Positions 14,289-22,295 of a stretch of 28,009 nt of DNA are shown here, piece after piece. This DNA is from an uncultured Collinsella sp. (GTDB taxonomy: Bacteria; Actinomycetota; Coriobacteriia; Coriobacteriales; Coriobacteriaceae), in contig CABQWP010000023.1 in NCBI GenBank assembly GCA_902467875.1, positions 1-28,009 of the forward strand. The letters run 5' to 3'. The notes under the pieces were generated by a model. It did not search any database. It was not told where the DNA came from and saw only the letters and a program-made list of their open reading frames with translations. Position numbers and translations under genes: made by a program. Each line of letters starts with the position of its first letter. The first letter of the stretch is position 1.

Positions 14289-16760
14289 CTACTGCGATGC
14301 AACCTGCGCAAGACGAGCGCTTGCGACTGCCGCCTGACCGTAGGCGATGCAGCCGTCGTTAACGGGCACGGTTTGGGGAATCAAGACAGTGAGACCCATG
14401 CTTTTGAGCTCGCGGGTGAGGAGCTGGAGCAAAAGTCGGTTCATGAACACGCCGCCCGAGAGCGCGACGGTATCGATGCCTTCGCGCGCGCAGATTTCGC
14501 GTGCGATTCGTGCCGAAGAGCGCGCGATGGCGATATGGAAGTCGAGCGCGAGCCTGTAGGCCGCAGTGCCGGCCCTGGTTCCCTCCAAAAGCGCCTCAAT
14601 AAGCGATCTGGAGTTTAGAACATGGCAGGCGTCCGGACGGGATGATTCGGTTACGGAAAAGCCGGCTATATTGCCGGCGGGGCAGGCACTTTCGCTGCTG
14701 AGTGCGCGCCAGGCGGCAGCCTCAAGCTCGATGGCGGGTTCGCCCTCGTAGGTTGCCTTGTCGCAGATGTCCAGAATTGCTGCCGCGGCATCAAAGAGAC
14801 GCCCCATGCTGCTGGTACGCGGGCTGTTGATGCCGCGCTCGATCATGGTGGCTGTCACGCTGCGCGTTTGCTCGTCGAGGCTGTCCAAAAGCCGAGCGGC
14901 ACCTGGGTGCTCGAGCAGACCGAGCTCACTGAGCAGGGCAAAGGCGTTGCGGCGGGCGTCGCGCACGGAGGCCGCCCCGCCGGGGAGCGCCCAGGTGCGC
15001 AAATGCGCGGCGCGTTCAAAGCCGCCAAGGCTGGCAACAAGAAACTCGCCGCCCCAAATGGTCCCGTCGGTGCCGGCGCCGGTGCCGTCAAAGGCGATGC
15101 CAAGGACGCGCGCGTCGGTTGTAAGCTGGCCCGCGGCGATGGCCTCGGCCATTACGCTCGCGATATGCGCATGATGGTGCTGCACCTCGACGAGCGGCAG
15201 ATTGCATTTTCGCGCCTGCTCGCGCGCCCACTGGCCCGATAGATAGCTGGGGTGTACATCGCAGGCCAAGGCGGCGGGCGCCAAATCAAAGAGATCTTCC
15301 AAGCGCGTGCGCGCGGCGTTCCAGGCATCGAAGGTCCCGCCGTTTTCAACATCGCCGATATGCTGCGACACAAAACAGGGCGCCTCGCCGTTCGTCCCTT
15401 CACGTGTGAGCGCAATCGTGGCCTTTTGTTGTGGCCCGCAGGCGAGCACGCAGGACGGAGCGCCGTCGAGCGCCGGCAACGGCAGCGGCTGGGGTGCATA
15501 TCCCCGAGCGCGGCGCACGGGCATAACGGCGCCGTCGACCACGCGCACCACGGAATCGTCATAGCGCGAGAGAATCGCGCGGTCGTTACCGAGCAACGCG
15601 TCGGCGATGCCGGCGGCAACGAGGTGTTCCCAGGCAAGGTCGTCGTCGGTCTCGATGGGTTCTTCGCTCAGGTTTCCGCTGGTCATGACGAGCGCGTGCA
15701 TACCGCAGACTTCTGCCGCGGCAAGCAACAGATGTTGAAGCGGCGTATAGGGGAGCATGACGCCGAGCTCGGGCAGGTCGTGCGCGACAGATGGCGCGAG
15801 GGCGAGGATGTCGGGGGAACCGTCGTTGTCCTCGCTAACAGTGCGCCGGCGCAGCAGCACGATGGGGCGGATACTGCCAGCGAGCAGATCGCGTTCAGCA
15901 TCGTCGATATGACACAGGCGCTCGGTATCAGCAAGACTACGTACCATGACGGCAAGTGGTTTGTTGCTGCGGCGTTTGCGACGGCGCAACTCGGCCATCG
16001 CCTGCTCGTTGGCAGCGTCACAGGCTAGATGGAATCCGCCCAGGCCCTTGATGGCGACGATGCCACCGCTGGCCAGCAGCTCAACGCAGCGCTCGATGAT
16101 AGCGTCGCTGGCCTCGCGTGTGGTGCCGACGGCCGGTGTCGCGGACGAATTCCCGCACGCATTGCCGTTTACAGCCTCGCGCCACGTAATATGCGGCCCG
16201 CAATCAAAGCAGGCATCGGGCTGCGCGTGAAAACGCCGGTCGAGTGGGTCGACATACTCCGCAGCGCACTTGGGACACATGGGAAAACAATCCATCGACG
16301 TGGCCGCTCGGTCATAAGGCAGCGATCGGATGATGGTAAAGCGTGGGCCGCAGTTAGTGCAGTTGATAAAGGGGTAGTGATAGCGTCGGTCGGCGGGATC
16401 GAACAACTCGCGCAGGCAATCGTCACAGGTGGCGATATCGGGCGAGACGAGCGTCGTGTGCGCGGTCTGGTCCTGCGACGCCACAATGTGAAAGCCCTGC
16501 TCATCGGCAGCGCTCCAGCCGCCAGGCTCCAAATCCGCAATATCGACTCGCTCAACGCGAGCTGCCGCAGGCGCATGCTCAGAAAGCGCGGCAACAAAAG
16601 CATCGAGCGCATCGGCCAAAGCGTGCGCCTCGATATGCACGCCGTCGCCCGCATTGAGCACCCATCCACAAATGCCATGTGCCATGGCCTCGCGATACAC
16701 AAACGGTCGCATGCCAACGCCCTGCACAATGCCCGTCACATGAATATGCACATGCCGCAT
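14289..16760 (-). CDS. hypF: Carbamoyltransferase HypF
   Basis: I start it at ATG 16760, which has GAGGGG 6 bases upstream; a TTG at 16787 would add nine residues. The result is 823 residues, slightly above the usual 750-780. Domains in order are acylphosphatase (GIVQGVGMRPF at 10-20), two zinc fingers with four CxxC pairs (CDDC, CTNC, CPKC, CFDC), a YrdC-like nucleotide domain, and a Kae1-like domain with HHHAHIASV, DGTGAGTDGT and LSGGVFMN. It turns carbamoyl phosphate and ATP into a carbamoyl adenylate and loads HypE. It is expressed with nikR upstream and hypCDE downstream. Confidence 0.96.
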   Translation of the reverse strand: MRHVHIHVTGIVQGVGMRPFVYREAMAHGICGWVLNAGDGVHIEAHALADALDAFVAALSEHAPAAARVERVDIADLEPGGWSAADEQGFHIVASQDQTAHTTLVSPDIATCDDCLRELFDPADRRYHYPFINCTNCGPRFTIIRSLPYDRAATSMDCFPMCPKCAAEYVDPLDRRFHAQPDACFDCGPHITWREAVNGNACGNSSATPAVGTTREASDAIIERCVELLASGGIVAIKGLGGFHLACDAANEQAMAELRRRKRRSNKPLAVMVRSLADTERLCHIDDAERDLLAGSIRPIVLLRRRTVSEDNDGSPDILALAPSVAHDLPELGVMLPYTPLQHLLLAAAEVCGMHALVMTSGNLSEEPIETDDDLAWEHLVAAGIADALLGNDRAILSRYDDSVVRVVDGAVMPVRRARGYAPQPLPLPALDGAPSCVLACGPQQKATIALTREGTNGEAPCFVSQHIGDVENGGTFDAWNAARTRLEDLFDLAPAALACDVHPSYLSGQWAREQARKCNLPLVEVQHHHAHIASVMAEAIAAGQLTTDARVLGIAFDGTGAGTDGTIWGGEFLVASLGGFERAAHLRTWALPGGAASVRDARRNAFALLSELGLLEHPGAARLLDSLDEQTRSVTATMIERGINSPRTSSMGRLFDAAAAILDICDKATYEGEPAIELEAAAWRALSSESACPAGNIAGFSVTESSRPDACHVLNSRSLIEALLEGTRAGTAAYRLALDFHIAIARSSARIAREICAREGIDTVALSGGVFMNRLLLQLLTRELKSMGLTVLIPQTVPVNDGCIAYGQAAVASARLAQVASQ

Positions 16761-16783
16761 GCGACACCCCTCATCAAAACCGA

Positions 16784-16858
16784 CCAAAAAGGGACAGGTT
16801 TATTTTGGTAGGTAAAACTTCTAAACCTGCCAAAACAAACCTGTCCCTATTTGGCAGG
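16784..16858. repeat. Long hairpin from two inverted GGGACAGGTTTATTTTGG units, between nikR and hypF
   Basis: CCAAAAAGGGACAGG and the following bases up to 16813 pair with 16824-16854, about 30 bp with a few mismatches. The right half itself contains ACCTGCC (16825-16831) and GGCAGGT (16853-16859), the stem of a single unit like 8772-8816. Lying within the operon and ending just before the hypF ribosome site, it could attenuate transcription or protect mRNA ends, or be a neutral repeat. Confidence 0.65.
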
Positions 16859-16877
16859 TGCGCTGCGGGAAATCCCG

Positions 16878-17390
16878 CTACAGCCCCAGGCTCTGCTTGG
16901 TGGCGGCGCACGTGAGCTCGCCGTGCTTAACGCCGCGCAGGCCCAGCAGGCGGTCGGCTAGTTCGTAGACGCGCTCGCCGCGACCCTTGAGTGCCAGGAT
17001 TTCCAAGCAGTTGTGGTGATCCAAATGCACGTGCATCGTCGATACGATCTCGTCGGTGTAGTCGTGCTGCACCTCGTCCAGGCGGCGCGTCAGATCGCCG
17101 GTGTGATGGTCGTAGATCATAGTGAGCGACCCGATAACGTGCTCATCGGGCGTGCGCATCTGCTCTTTGGCGATCGAGGCGCGAATCAGGTCGCGCACGG
17201 CCTCGGATCGGTTGGCCACGTCGCCGCGGCGTGCGATCTGCTCGTCAAAACGGCGCAGCAGGTCGTCGGGTGCGGTAACCGAAAAACGGACCAGCTCGGA
17301 GCCGGAGCCACTACAGTGGCAGCCCGCGTCACCGTCCGCCCCGTGCGGATGCTCGTGCTCGTACCCGCAGCCGTGCTCGTGTTCGGCCAC
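16878..17390 (-). CDS. nikR: Nickel-responsive regulator NikR with His/Cys-rich N-terminal tail
   Basis: A 170-residue protein starting at GTG 17390, one base after the preceding stop. Residues 32-75 form the ribbon-helix-helix (SELVRFSVTAPDDLLRRFDE). The ACT-like nickel domain has His109, His120, His122 and Cys128 in the spacing of the E. coli NikR high-affinity site (HVHLDHHNC). It would repress transport or adjust Ni enzymes when nickel binds. Unusually, the first 26 residues hold six His and three Cys (HEHGCGYEHEHPH, then CHC), a likely extra metal-binding tail. E. coli NikR lacks it and has about 133 residues. It is co-directional with hypF after a 117-base gap with a repeat hairpin. Confidence 0.93.
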   Translation of the reverse strand: MAEHEHGCGYEHEHPHGADGDAGCHCSGSGSELVRFSVTAPDDLLRRFDEQIARRGDVANRSEAVRDLIRASIAKEQMRTPDEHVIGSLTMIYDHHTGDLTRRLDEVQHDYTDEIVSTMHVHLDHHNCLEILALKGRGERVYELADRLLGLRGVKHGELTCAATKQSLGL

Positions 17391-17391
17391 C

Positions 17392-17640
17392 TTACACCAG
17401 CTTCACGGATCCGACGGAGTTGTGGTCGGCCTCGATGGCATCTTCGTAGCCCTCGAGTGCGTCGTGGGCCTCGTGCAGCGCGGCCATGGCGGCCTCGAGC
17501 TTGGCGCCGATGCGCTCCATGTCAAAATTCTCGGTCGCATGCAGCAACTGATGGCTCCATTCGTGAGCGAGCTCGATGGTGTCGTCGACCTGCTTGACGC
17601 TCATGGCAAGCTGGCTCATGTTCATTCCGACGTCATGCAT
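17392..17640 (-). CDS. Small helical protein of unknown function, first gene of the nikR-hyp cluster
   Basis: An 82-residue ORF from ATG 17640 with AGGAG 8 bases upstream. Its TAA is one base from the nikR GTG, so the two are almost certainly translated together. The sequence is mainly amphipathic helix, acidic, with several histidines (for example HEWSHQLLHATENF near 27-40, and a late EADHNS). It has no cysteine, no signal peptide and no membrane span. I do not recognise a family. Its place suggests a nickel-related or hydrogenase-related accessory role. The 70 bases before it contain a direct repeat CTGAACCACTGAAC (minus strand) that might be an operator, but no clear NikR-type palindrome. 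Confidence 0.7.
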   Translation of the reverse strand: MHDVGMNMSQLAMSVKQVDDTIELAHEWSHQLLHATENFDMERIGAKLEAAMAALHEAHDALEGYEDAIEADHNSVGSVKLV

Positions 17641-17711
17641 GGAAAATCTCCTTTTGTATGGGGCAGTTCAGTGGTTCAGATTTTACTACGCCCGCTCTGC
17701 GCGCAGCTGCA

Positions 17712-17749
17712 TAAGAAAACGGGTACGAGTCTGTGCGACCCGCACCCGT
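17712..17749 (-). terminator. Rho-independent terminator after trxA
   Basis: On the minus strand ACGGGTGCGGGTC (17749-17737) pairs with GACTCGTACCCGT (17731-17719), 13 bp with two G-T pairs around GCACA, followed by TTTTCTT. It separates trxA from the nikR-hyp operon. Confidence 0.8.
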
Positions 17750-17871
17750 TCACTGGGGGCTGTTTGTGACTACCATACTATCCGTGGTTGCACTCGGTGC
17801 ATCCAGAAGTCCGGCGAGCGGTGCAAAAGCGCTCATGGACGGCAGGCAGACGGCAACATGTAACAAGCGTA

Positions 17872-18192
17872 TTACAGATGCTTCTCCAGCAGCGCCTGCA
17901 GCCTCGCCTTGGGCAGAGCGCCAACCGAGCGGTCAATCTCCTCGCCGTTCTTAAACACAACCAGCGTGGGGATGCTCATGACGCCATACTTCATGGCCAG
18001 GTCCTGGTTGTCGTCGACGTTGCATTTGGCAACGGCAAGCTTGCCCGCCAGCTCATCGGCAACCTCGTCAACGATGGGCGAGAGGGATCGACAGGGCCCG
18101 CACCACGGTGCCCAAAAATCGACCAGCACGGGCAGGCTGTCGTTAACGATGGAATCGAAGTTCTCGGGGGTAATCTGATTAATGTCAGCCAT
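17872..18192 (-). CDS. trxA: Thioredoxin
   Basis: A 106-residue protein. ATG 18192 has GGAGG 5 bases upstream and gives the normal thioredoxin length; upstream in-frame ATGs would add an unlikely tail. The active site WCGPC has its redox cysteines at 31 and 34, inside DFWAPWCGPCR. The cis-proline loop SIPTLVVFKNGE follows near residue 73. It reduces protein disulfides in the cytoplasm. It stands alone, divergent from the UDG-like gene, with TATAAG (18253-18248, minus strand) a possible -10, and ends in a good terminator. Confidence 0.95.
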   Translation of the reverse strand: MADINQITPENFDSIVNDSLPVLVDFWAPWCGPCRSLSPIVDEVADELAGKLAVAKCNVDDNQDLAMKYGVMSIPTLVVFKNGEEIDRSVGALPKARLQALLEKHL

Positions 18193-18328
18193 GGTGACCT
18201 CCATAATGCGACGCGGCTTGGCCGCGTAAAACTCAGTACGACCGTGCTTATACCCAGCCGCCCGCAAAGCAACCACTCGCGGCCGGCTCTTTTATATAAT
18301 GGTGGGCACGCAAACGATTGGAGAGCGC

Positions 18329-18904
18329 ATGCCCACGTCACAAAGCCAGAAAAAAGAAGCCATCGCCCAGGCGGCCGAGCAGGAGCTCGCATCGCTCGCG
18401 GGTCGCGGCGTGCGTATCGCGGGCAACGCGTGCTCGCCGATCGTACTAGTCAAAGGCGATTTGGACGAGGCCGAGCGTTCGGGTGGCGAGCTTGCCGCCG
18501 GCCCGGATGGCGCGGCGTTGCGCAAGGCGCTTGGGGCCATCGGCTACGCGCCCGAGGATTTTTGCGTGCTGGCAAGCGTCGCCGGCGTGGGTGACGGGGC
18601 GGTCGCGACAGGCGAGGGCCTACCGTGCGAGCTGTTCCGCGAGGCGCTCGAGGCCTTGGACCCCGAGGCGGTCTTGCTGCTGGACGATCGCGCGGCCGAT
18701 ACCATGCGCGAGACCTATGCCGACATGCTTGTGGCAATCGACGACTTCGATACCGCTATGCTCAAGCCCGGCTTGGTCGCCCATGTGCAGGGCCGCCGCG
18801 TGCTCGCGCTCGACGGCTTTGAGGCGGCACTGACTGACAAAGCCGCCAAGCAGCGCATGTGGGCATACATCAAGCAGCTGACCCCGGCAGCCGCTCCGCT
18901 GTAG
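18329..18904 (+). CDS. Uncharacterised protein resembling a degenerate uracil-DNA glycosylase fold
   Basis: A 191-residue protein from ATG 18329 (GGAG 5 bases upstream), with a perfect TATAAT at 18295-18300. The order of segments recalls family 4/5 UDGs: a strand IVLVKGDLDEAE where these have VGEAPG..E, then GPDGAALRKALGAIG, the strand DFCVLASVAG where they have YITNVVKC, and LFREALEALDPEAVLLL before DDRAAD where they have LG..A. The catalytic GEAPG motif is replaced by KGDLD and no four-cysteine Fe-S set is visible, so DNA repair activity is unlikely. This is a by-eye match. The stop lies 18 bases from the stop of the convergent histidine kinase gene. Confidence 0.65.
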   Translation: MPTSQSQKKEAIAQAAEQELASLAGRGVRIAGNACSPIVLVKGDLDEAERSGGELAAGPDGAALRKALGAIGYAPEDFCVLASVAGVGDGAVATGEGLPCELFREALEALDPEAVLLLDDRAADTMRETYADMLVAIDDFDTAMLKPGLVAHVQGRRVLALDGFEAALTDKAAKQRMWAYIKQLTPAAAPL

Positions 18905-18922
18905 CGAGGCTGGCGGCAGCCC

Positions 18923-20200
18923 CTACATCACGGCGCGCAGCTCAAACCGATCGCCGTTAATGCGGAACTGGCAGTTGCCGTTCATGCGCTCCACGGCAAG
19001 TTTGATGCTCCTGGTGCCAAAGCCGTGGCCCGCATGCCGGGTCACGGGCATGCCGTCGACCATGCGCGGCGCGCGGTCAAACGTGTTGGAAACTAACAGC
19101 AGCAGCTGGCCGTCCTCTAATCGCAGGTCAAAGTCGACGAATCGCTTTCCTTGGGGTGCGGCGCTTGCGGCGGTGATAGCGTTTTCCAAGGCATTTGAGA
19201 GCACGCTAAACAGGTCGGCGTCACCTACGTGGATGGTTTCGGGTACGGCGGCGCGCAGGTTGGCGGTAATGCCGTTTCTATTGATATCCGAGTTAAATGA
19301 CGAAAGCGCGATGTTTACGGTCTCGTTGGCGCAGAAGCGGCGTACGGCGGTGCGGTCGCCGGCTTCGCAGAGTTCGTCGATGCGATCGAGCGCCTCGTCG
19401 GTGTGGCCCTCCTCAATTAAAGCGGCCAGGCCGCGTAGGAAGTGGCGCATGTCGTGGCGCAGAATCGACAGCTCGCGCCCAGATTGACGCCAAGCCTCGA
19501 GCTCTTTGATGGCGGCGCTGTCGCGGGTTTCGAGCATCCAGCGCTCTCGCTCGGCGGTTTCCTTTTCTTCGTATTCGCGCAGGTAAACGGCAAGAAACAT
19601 AAGATAGAAGGCACAGAGCGCAAATGCCAAAAACTCAACCGTCACCACCGAGCCCGAGTGGAACAGCGTGGTGTAGACGTTGGTGGCATAGTCAAAGACG
19701 TAATAGACGAACGGCAGGATTAAAAGGATGCCCAGCTCGGTGGTGCTTTTAATCGCCAAGCGTGGACCGATGTCGCCGGCCCAATGCAACAGGACGGCAA
19801 AGACGGCGAGTGTGGTCGCGATGCGCGCCAGATAGTACGCGATCTGAGAATCGGTTGCGGCAAATGCGGCGATGCCCATCCAATTGCTGAACTGGCAGCT
19901 CAGATAGGCACTCGTAATGCCGAGCACGGCAAGCAGCGGGCTCAGGCGGTAGCGCGCGCACAAATAGATGACGAGCGGCAGATGCACGACGAGCGGATAT
20001 ACCTGGCGGGCGAAAAGCTCGCCGCCGACGGCATTGGCGATCGAAAAGGCAGCGCCGGTTGCGACTCCGACCCCCACCAACTCGAGTGCATGGCGTCGAT
20101 TGATTTCGATACCGCACAGCGCCGCCGAGGCAAAGACGCCAAAGAGTAGCGTTGTGGCGTGGTGGATTGCCCAAAGGATCATTTCGACCGAGGAGACCAT
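18923..20200 (-). CDS. AgrC-type sensor histidine kinase
   Basis: A 425-residue protein starting at ATG 20200, overlapping the response-regulator stop by one base (TGATG). About six to seven hydrophobic spans fill residues 5-205, followed by a coiled-coil linker (EYEEKETAERERWMLETRD). The dimerisation and phosphoacceptor segment is SILRHDMRHFL with His249. The ATPase has an N box SNALENAI (336-342) and a G box GHGFGTRS (391-398). This layout is the AgrC/HPK10 type that senses peptides or other small signals and phosphorylates a LytTR regulator. No peptide precursor or AgrB-like gene is next to it, so its signal is unknown. Confidence 0.88.
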   Translation of the reverse strand: MVSSVEMILWAIHHATTLLFGVFASAALCGIEINRRHALELVGVGVATGAAFSIANAVGGELFARQVYPLVVHLPLVIYLCARYRLSPLLAVLGITSAYLSCQFSNWMGIAAFAATDSQIAYYLARIATTLAVFAVLLHWAGDIGPRLAIKSTTELGILLILPFVYYVFDYATNVYTTLFHSGSVVTVEFLAFALCAFYLMFLAVYLREYEEKETAERERWMLETRDSAAIKELEAWRQSGRELSILRHDMRHFLRGLAALIEEGHTDEALDRIDELCEAGDRTAVRRFCANETVNIALSSFNSDINRNGITANLRAAVPETIHVGDADLFSVLSNALENAITAASAAPQGKRFVDFDLRLEDGQLLLLVSNTFDRAPRMVDGMPVTRHAGHGFGTRSIKLAVERMNGNCQFRINGDRFELRAVM

Positions 20201-20922
20201 CAGTGTCTTCCACCCTCAAAGCGCACCGCAAAGTAGGCGTCTTGGAATCCCTGCTTGCAGCTGCGCGAAAGCGGGATGCACGCGCCCGAGCGCATGACGA
20301 TGTCCGTGCGGTCAAAGTGATCGATATTGCGCAGGTTGACCTGGTAGCTGCGGTGGCATTTAAAGAAGACCGCGTTTTGCTCCAAGCGGTCCTCGACGCT
20401 GCGGAACGACTCGAGTGCCTCGATATCGCGTCCGTCGCGCAGGTGGAAGACCACGTGCTTGTTGCGCGCCTCGGCATATTCGATGTCGGACAGGCGCAGG
20501 GCGTGGTAGCCAAAGGAAGTTTTGATCACGAGCTCGTCGGTTGCCGCCGGGCGCATGCTCGAAAGCTCGTCGAGTAACTGCGCCAGGCGTTCGTAAGTCA
20601 CAGGCTTGAGCAGATAGTCGAAGGCACGGACCTCGTAGGATTCCAGCGCGAACTCGGGCGATGAGGTGAGAAACACCAGGCGCACGGCGGTGTCGGCCTG
20701 GCGCAGCTCGCGTGCGGTGTCCATGCCGTTGACGAGCGGCATGATCATGTCGAGCAGAATGATGTCGGCGCGCGATGCGGCATGGCGGGCCAGCAGGTCC
20801 TCGCCGCGCGTGACGAGCGCAACATCGACCGCCGTGCCCGTCTCGGTCGACCAACGGTCGATCATCCGGTGCAGTCTATCTAGAAAAGTGACATCATCGT
20901 CACAGGCAATAATCTTGAGCAT
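20200..20922 (-). CDS. LytTR-family response regulator
   Basis: A 240-residue protein from ATG 20922. The receiver domain (1-120) has the acidic pocket Asp8-Asp10, the phosphoacceptor Asp58 in IILLDMIMPL, and Lys in LLKPVT. Residues from about 130 form a LytTR DNA-binding domain (FGYHALRLSDIEYAEARNKH; FFKCHRSYQVNL). It is translated together with the histidine kinase after it. It likely activates exported-protein or signalling genes, as relatives do, but no target can be identified. The 290 bases between it and nadA hold the nad promoter and palindrome, and nothing clear for this gene. Confidence 0.9.
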   Translation of the reverse strand: MLKIIACDDDVTFLDRLHRMIDRWSTETGTAVDVALVTRGEDLLARHAASRADIILLDMIMPLVNGMDTARELRQADTAVRLVFLTSSPEFALESYEVRAFDYLLKPVTYERLAQLLDELSSMRPAATDELVIKTSFGYHALRLSDIEYAEARNKHVVFHLRDGRDIEALESFRSVEDRLEQNAVFFKCHRSYQVNLRNIDHFDRTDIVMRSGACIPLSRSCKQGFQDAYFAVRFEGGRH

Positions 20923-21129
20923 TCGGCCCCCTTAAGTAGTTCGATTTTGCCACATCGGGCACGCGCCGCTTGCGGGGGTGCGGACCGTTTGCGCCCCACG
21001 GCGTGCAACTCGCGCCAAGCGGTATTGCGGTGGCGAAAGATGCCTCCTGCGCCATCGAGAGCTCAGCTATCCTTAGCTTGCCAGTTCGAAAATGGACTTG
21101 CTACATGATTGAATCTTTATTTCAACTTT

Positions 21130-21179
21130 ACACCTAGGTTTACAGCTGTCTTGTCAGCTGTAAACCTAGGTGTCATACT
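21130..21179 (+). promoter_or_regulatory. Palindromic operator overlapping the nad operon promoter
   Basis: Perfect 19-bp arms, ACACCTAGGTTTACAGCTG (21130-21148) and its complement (21155-21173), are separated by TCTTGT. A promoter fits within: TTGTCA (21151-21156), a 17-base spacer, and CATACT (21174-21179). The right arm fills the spacer, so a bound repressor would block RNA polymerase. The 3H-domain repressor encoded at the end of the operon is the obvious candidate. Confidence 0.75.
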
Positions 21180-21214
21180 AAAGCCCCAAGATTCGCCAAA
21201 AGAGAGGGGCCTTG

Positions 21215-22240
21215 ATGGCACAGAGCGCGAACATGGATGCGTCGGAGCTTGCACGCGATATCGCGGCCGGCCTAGCATCGGCAACGACGGCAACGGAGCG
21301 CGCGGCACTGGTGCCCGCAGAGCTCGTCGAGGCCATTCAGCAACTAAAAACCCAACGTGACGCGGTGATCCTAGCGCACTATTACGTGGCGCCCGAGGTG
21401 CAGGCCGTGGCTGATTACGTCGGCGACAGCTTCTACCTGGCCAAGCTCGCCAAGAGCCTGCCGCAGCAGACTATCGTGCTGTGCGGCGTGGAGTTTATGG
21501 GCGAGAGCGCCAAGCTGCTCAATCCCACTAAGACCGTGCTGCTGCCCGAGCCCTGCGCGGACTGTCCCATGGCGCACATGGTCAAGCGCGAGACGGTCGA
21601 CGCGGCGCGCGCCGAGTACGGCGACGACCTAGCTGTCGTCTGCTACGTCAACTCCACAGTCGAGATCAAGAGCTGGAGCGACGTGTGCGTCACCAGCTCC
21701 AACGCCGTCAAGATCGTCTCTGAGCTGCCGCAGCAGCATGTCCTGTTCATCCCCGATCAAAACTTGGGCCGCTTCGTAGCCGAGCAGGTGCCGCAAAAGT
21801 ACGTCATTCTCAACAAGGGCTACTGCCCGCGCCACCACATCATCACCGTCGAGCAGATCGTCGACGCGACGGAGGCCCACCCCGACGCGCTCGTACTGGC
21901 GCACCCCGAGTGCAAGGCCGATGTGCTGGCCGAGGCCGACTACATCGGCTCCACCGCCGGCATCATCAAGTATGCCGAGGAGTCGGACGCCAGCGAATTC
22001 ATCATCGTGACGGTCCGCGGCGTGCTCTACGAGCTCGAGCGCCGCTGCCAGGGCACCGGCAAAAAGTTCTACTTCCCCGCGGTGCAGCCCACCTGCGTCA
22101 ACATGGATCTCATCACGCTCGAAAAGCTCGTGCGCTGCCTGGAGACGGGCGAGGGCGAGGTGCAGATCGGCGTCTCGGACGAGGCTGCCGACCAGGCCAA
22201 GCTCACGCTCGACCGCATGCTCGAGTACGCGGCGCGTTAG
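21215..22240 (+). CDS. nadA: Quinolinate synthase NadA
   Basis: A 341-residue protein from ATG 21215 (GAGGGG upstream; the TTG just before it is less likely). NadA condenses iminoaspartate with dihydroxyacetone phosphate to quinolinate using an oxygen-sensitive [4Fe-4S] cluster. The three expected cluster cysteines are Cys117 (in CADCPMA), Cys204 (in KGYCPRHH) and Cys294 (in QPTCVNM). Other family signatures are ILAHYYVAPEVQ, CGVEFMGESAK, CYVNSTVEIK and AHPEC. It opens the nadABC-niaR operon behind a palindromic operator. The N-terminal 40 residues are longer than in many NadA proteins. Confidence 0.97.
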   Translation: MAQSANMDASELARDIAAGLASATTATERAALVPAELVEAIQQLKTQRDAVILAHYYVAPEVQAVADYVGDSFYLAKLAKSLPQQTIVLCGVEFMGESAKLLNPTKTVLLPEPCADCPMAHMVKRETVDAARAEYGDDLAVVCYVNSTVEIKSWSDVCVTSSNAVKIVSELPQQHVLFIPDQNLGRFVAEQVPQKYVILNKGYCPRHHIITVEQIVDATEAHPDALVLAHPECKADVLAEADYIGSTAGIIKYAEESDASEFIIVTVRGVLYELERRCQGTGKKFYFPAVQPTCVNMDLITLEKLVRCLETGEGEVQIGVSDEAADQAKLTLDRMLEYAAR

Positions 22241-22245
22241 AACGA

Positions 22246-22276
22246 TGTGACATGAGGGGCAGTCCCTTATGTCACA
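22246..22276. repeat. TGTGACATRAGGG hairpin between nadA and nadB
   Basis: TGTGACATGAGGG (22246-22258) pairs with CCCTTATGTCACA (22264-22276), with one G-T pair. It lies 5 bases after the nadA stop and includes an in-frame ATG (22269) that would otherwise look like the nadB start. It is a REP-like palindrome and may tune expression within the operon. Confidence 0.7.
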
Positions 22277-22295
22277 TTCAAGGGAGAGGATTCCT

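Noticed and set aside
17641..17711. NikR-type operator before the small ORF
   Set aside because: No GTATGA-N16-TCATAC-like palindrome fits; only a short direct repeat of CTGAAC is seen.
20908..21055. A 49-codon minus-strand ORF before the response regulator, considered as a signal-peptide precursor
   Set aside because: It has no ribosome site, no leader features, and runs into the response-regulator gene; composition looks non-coding.
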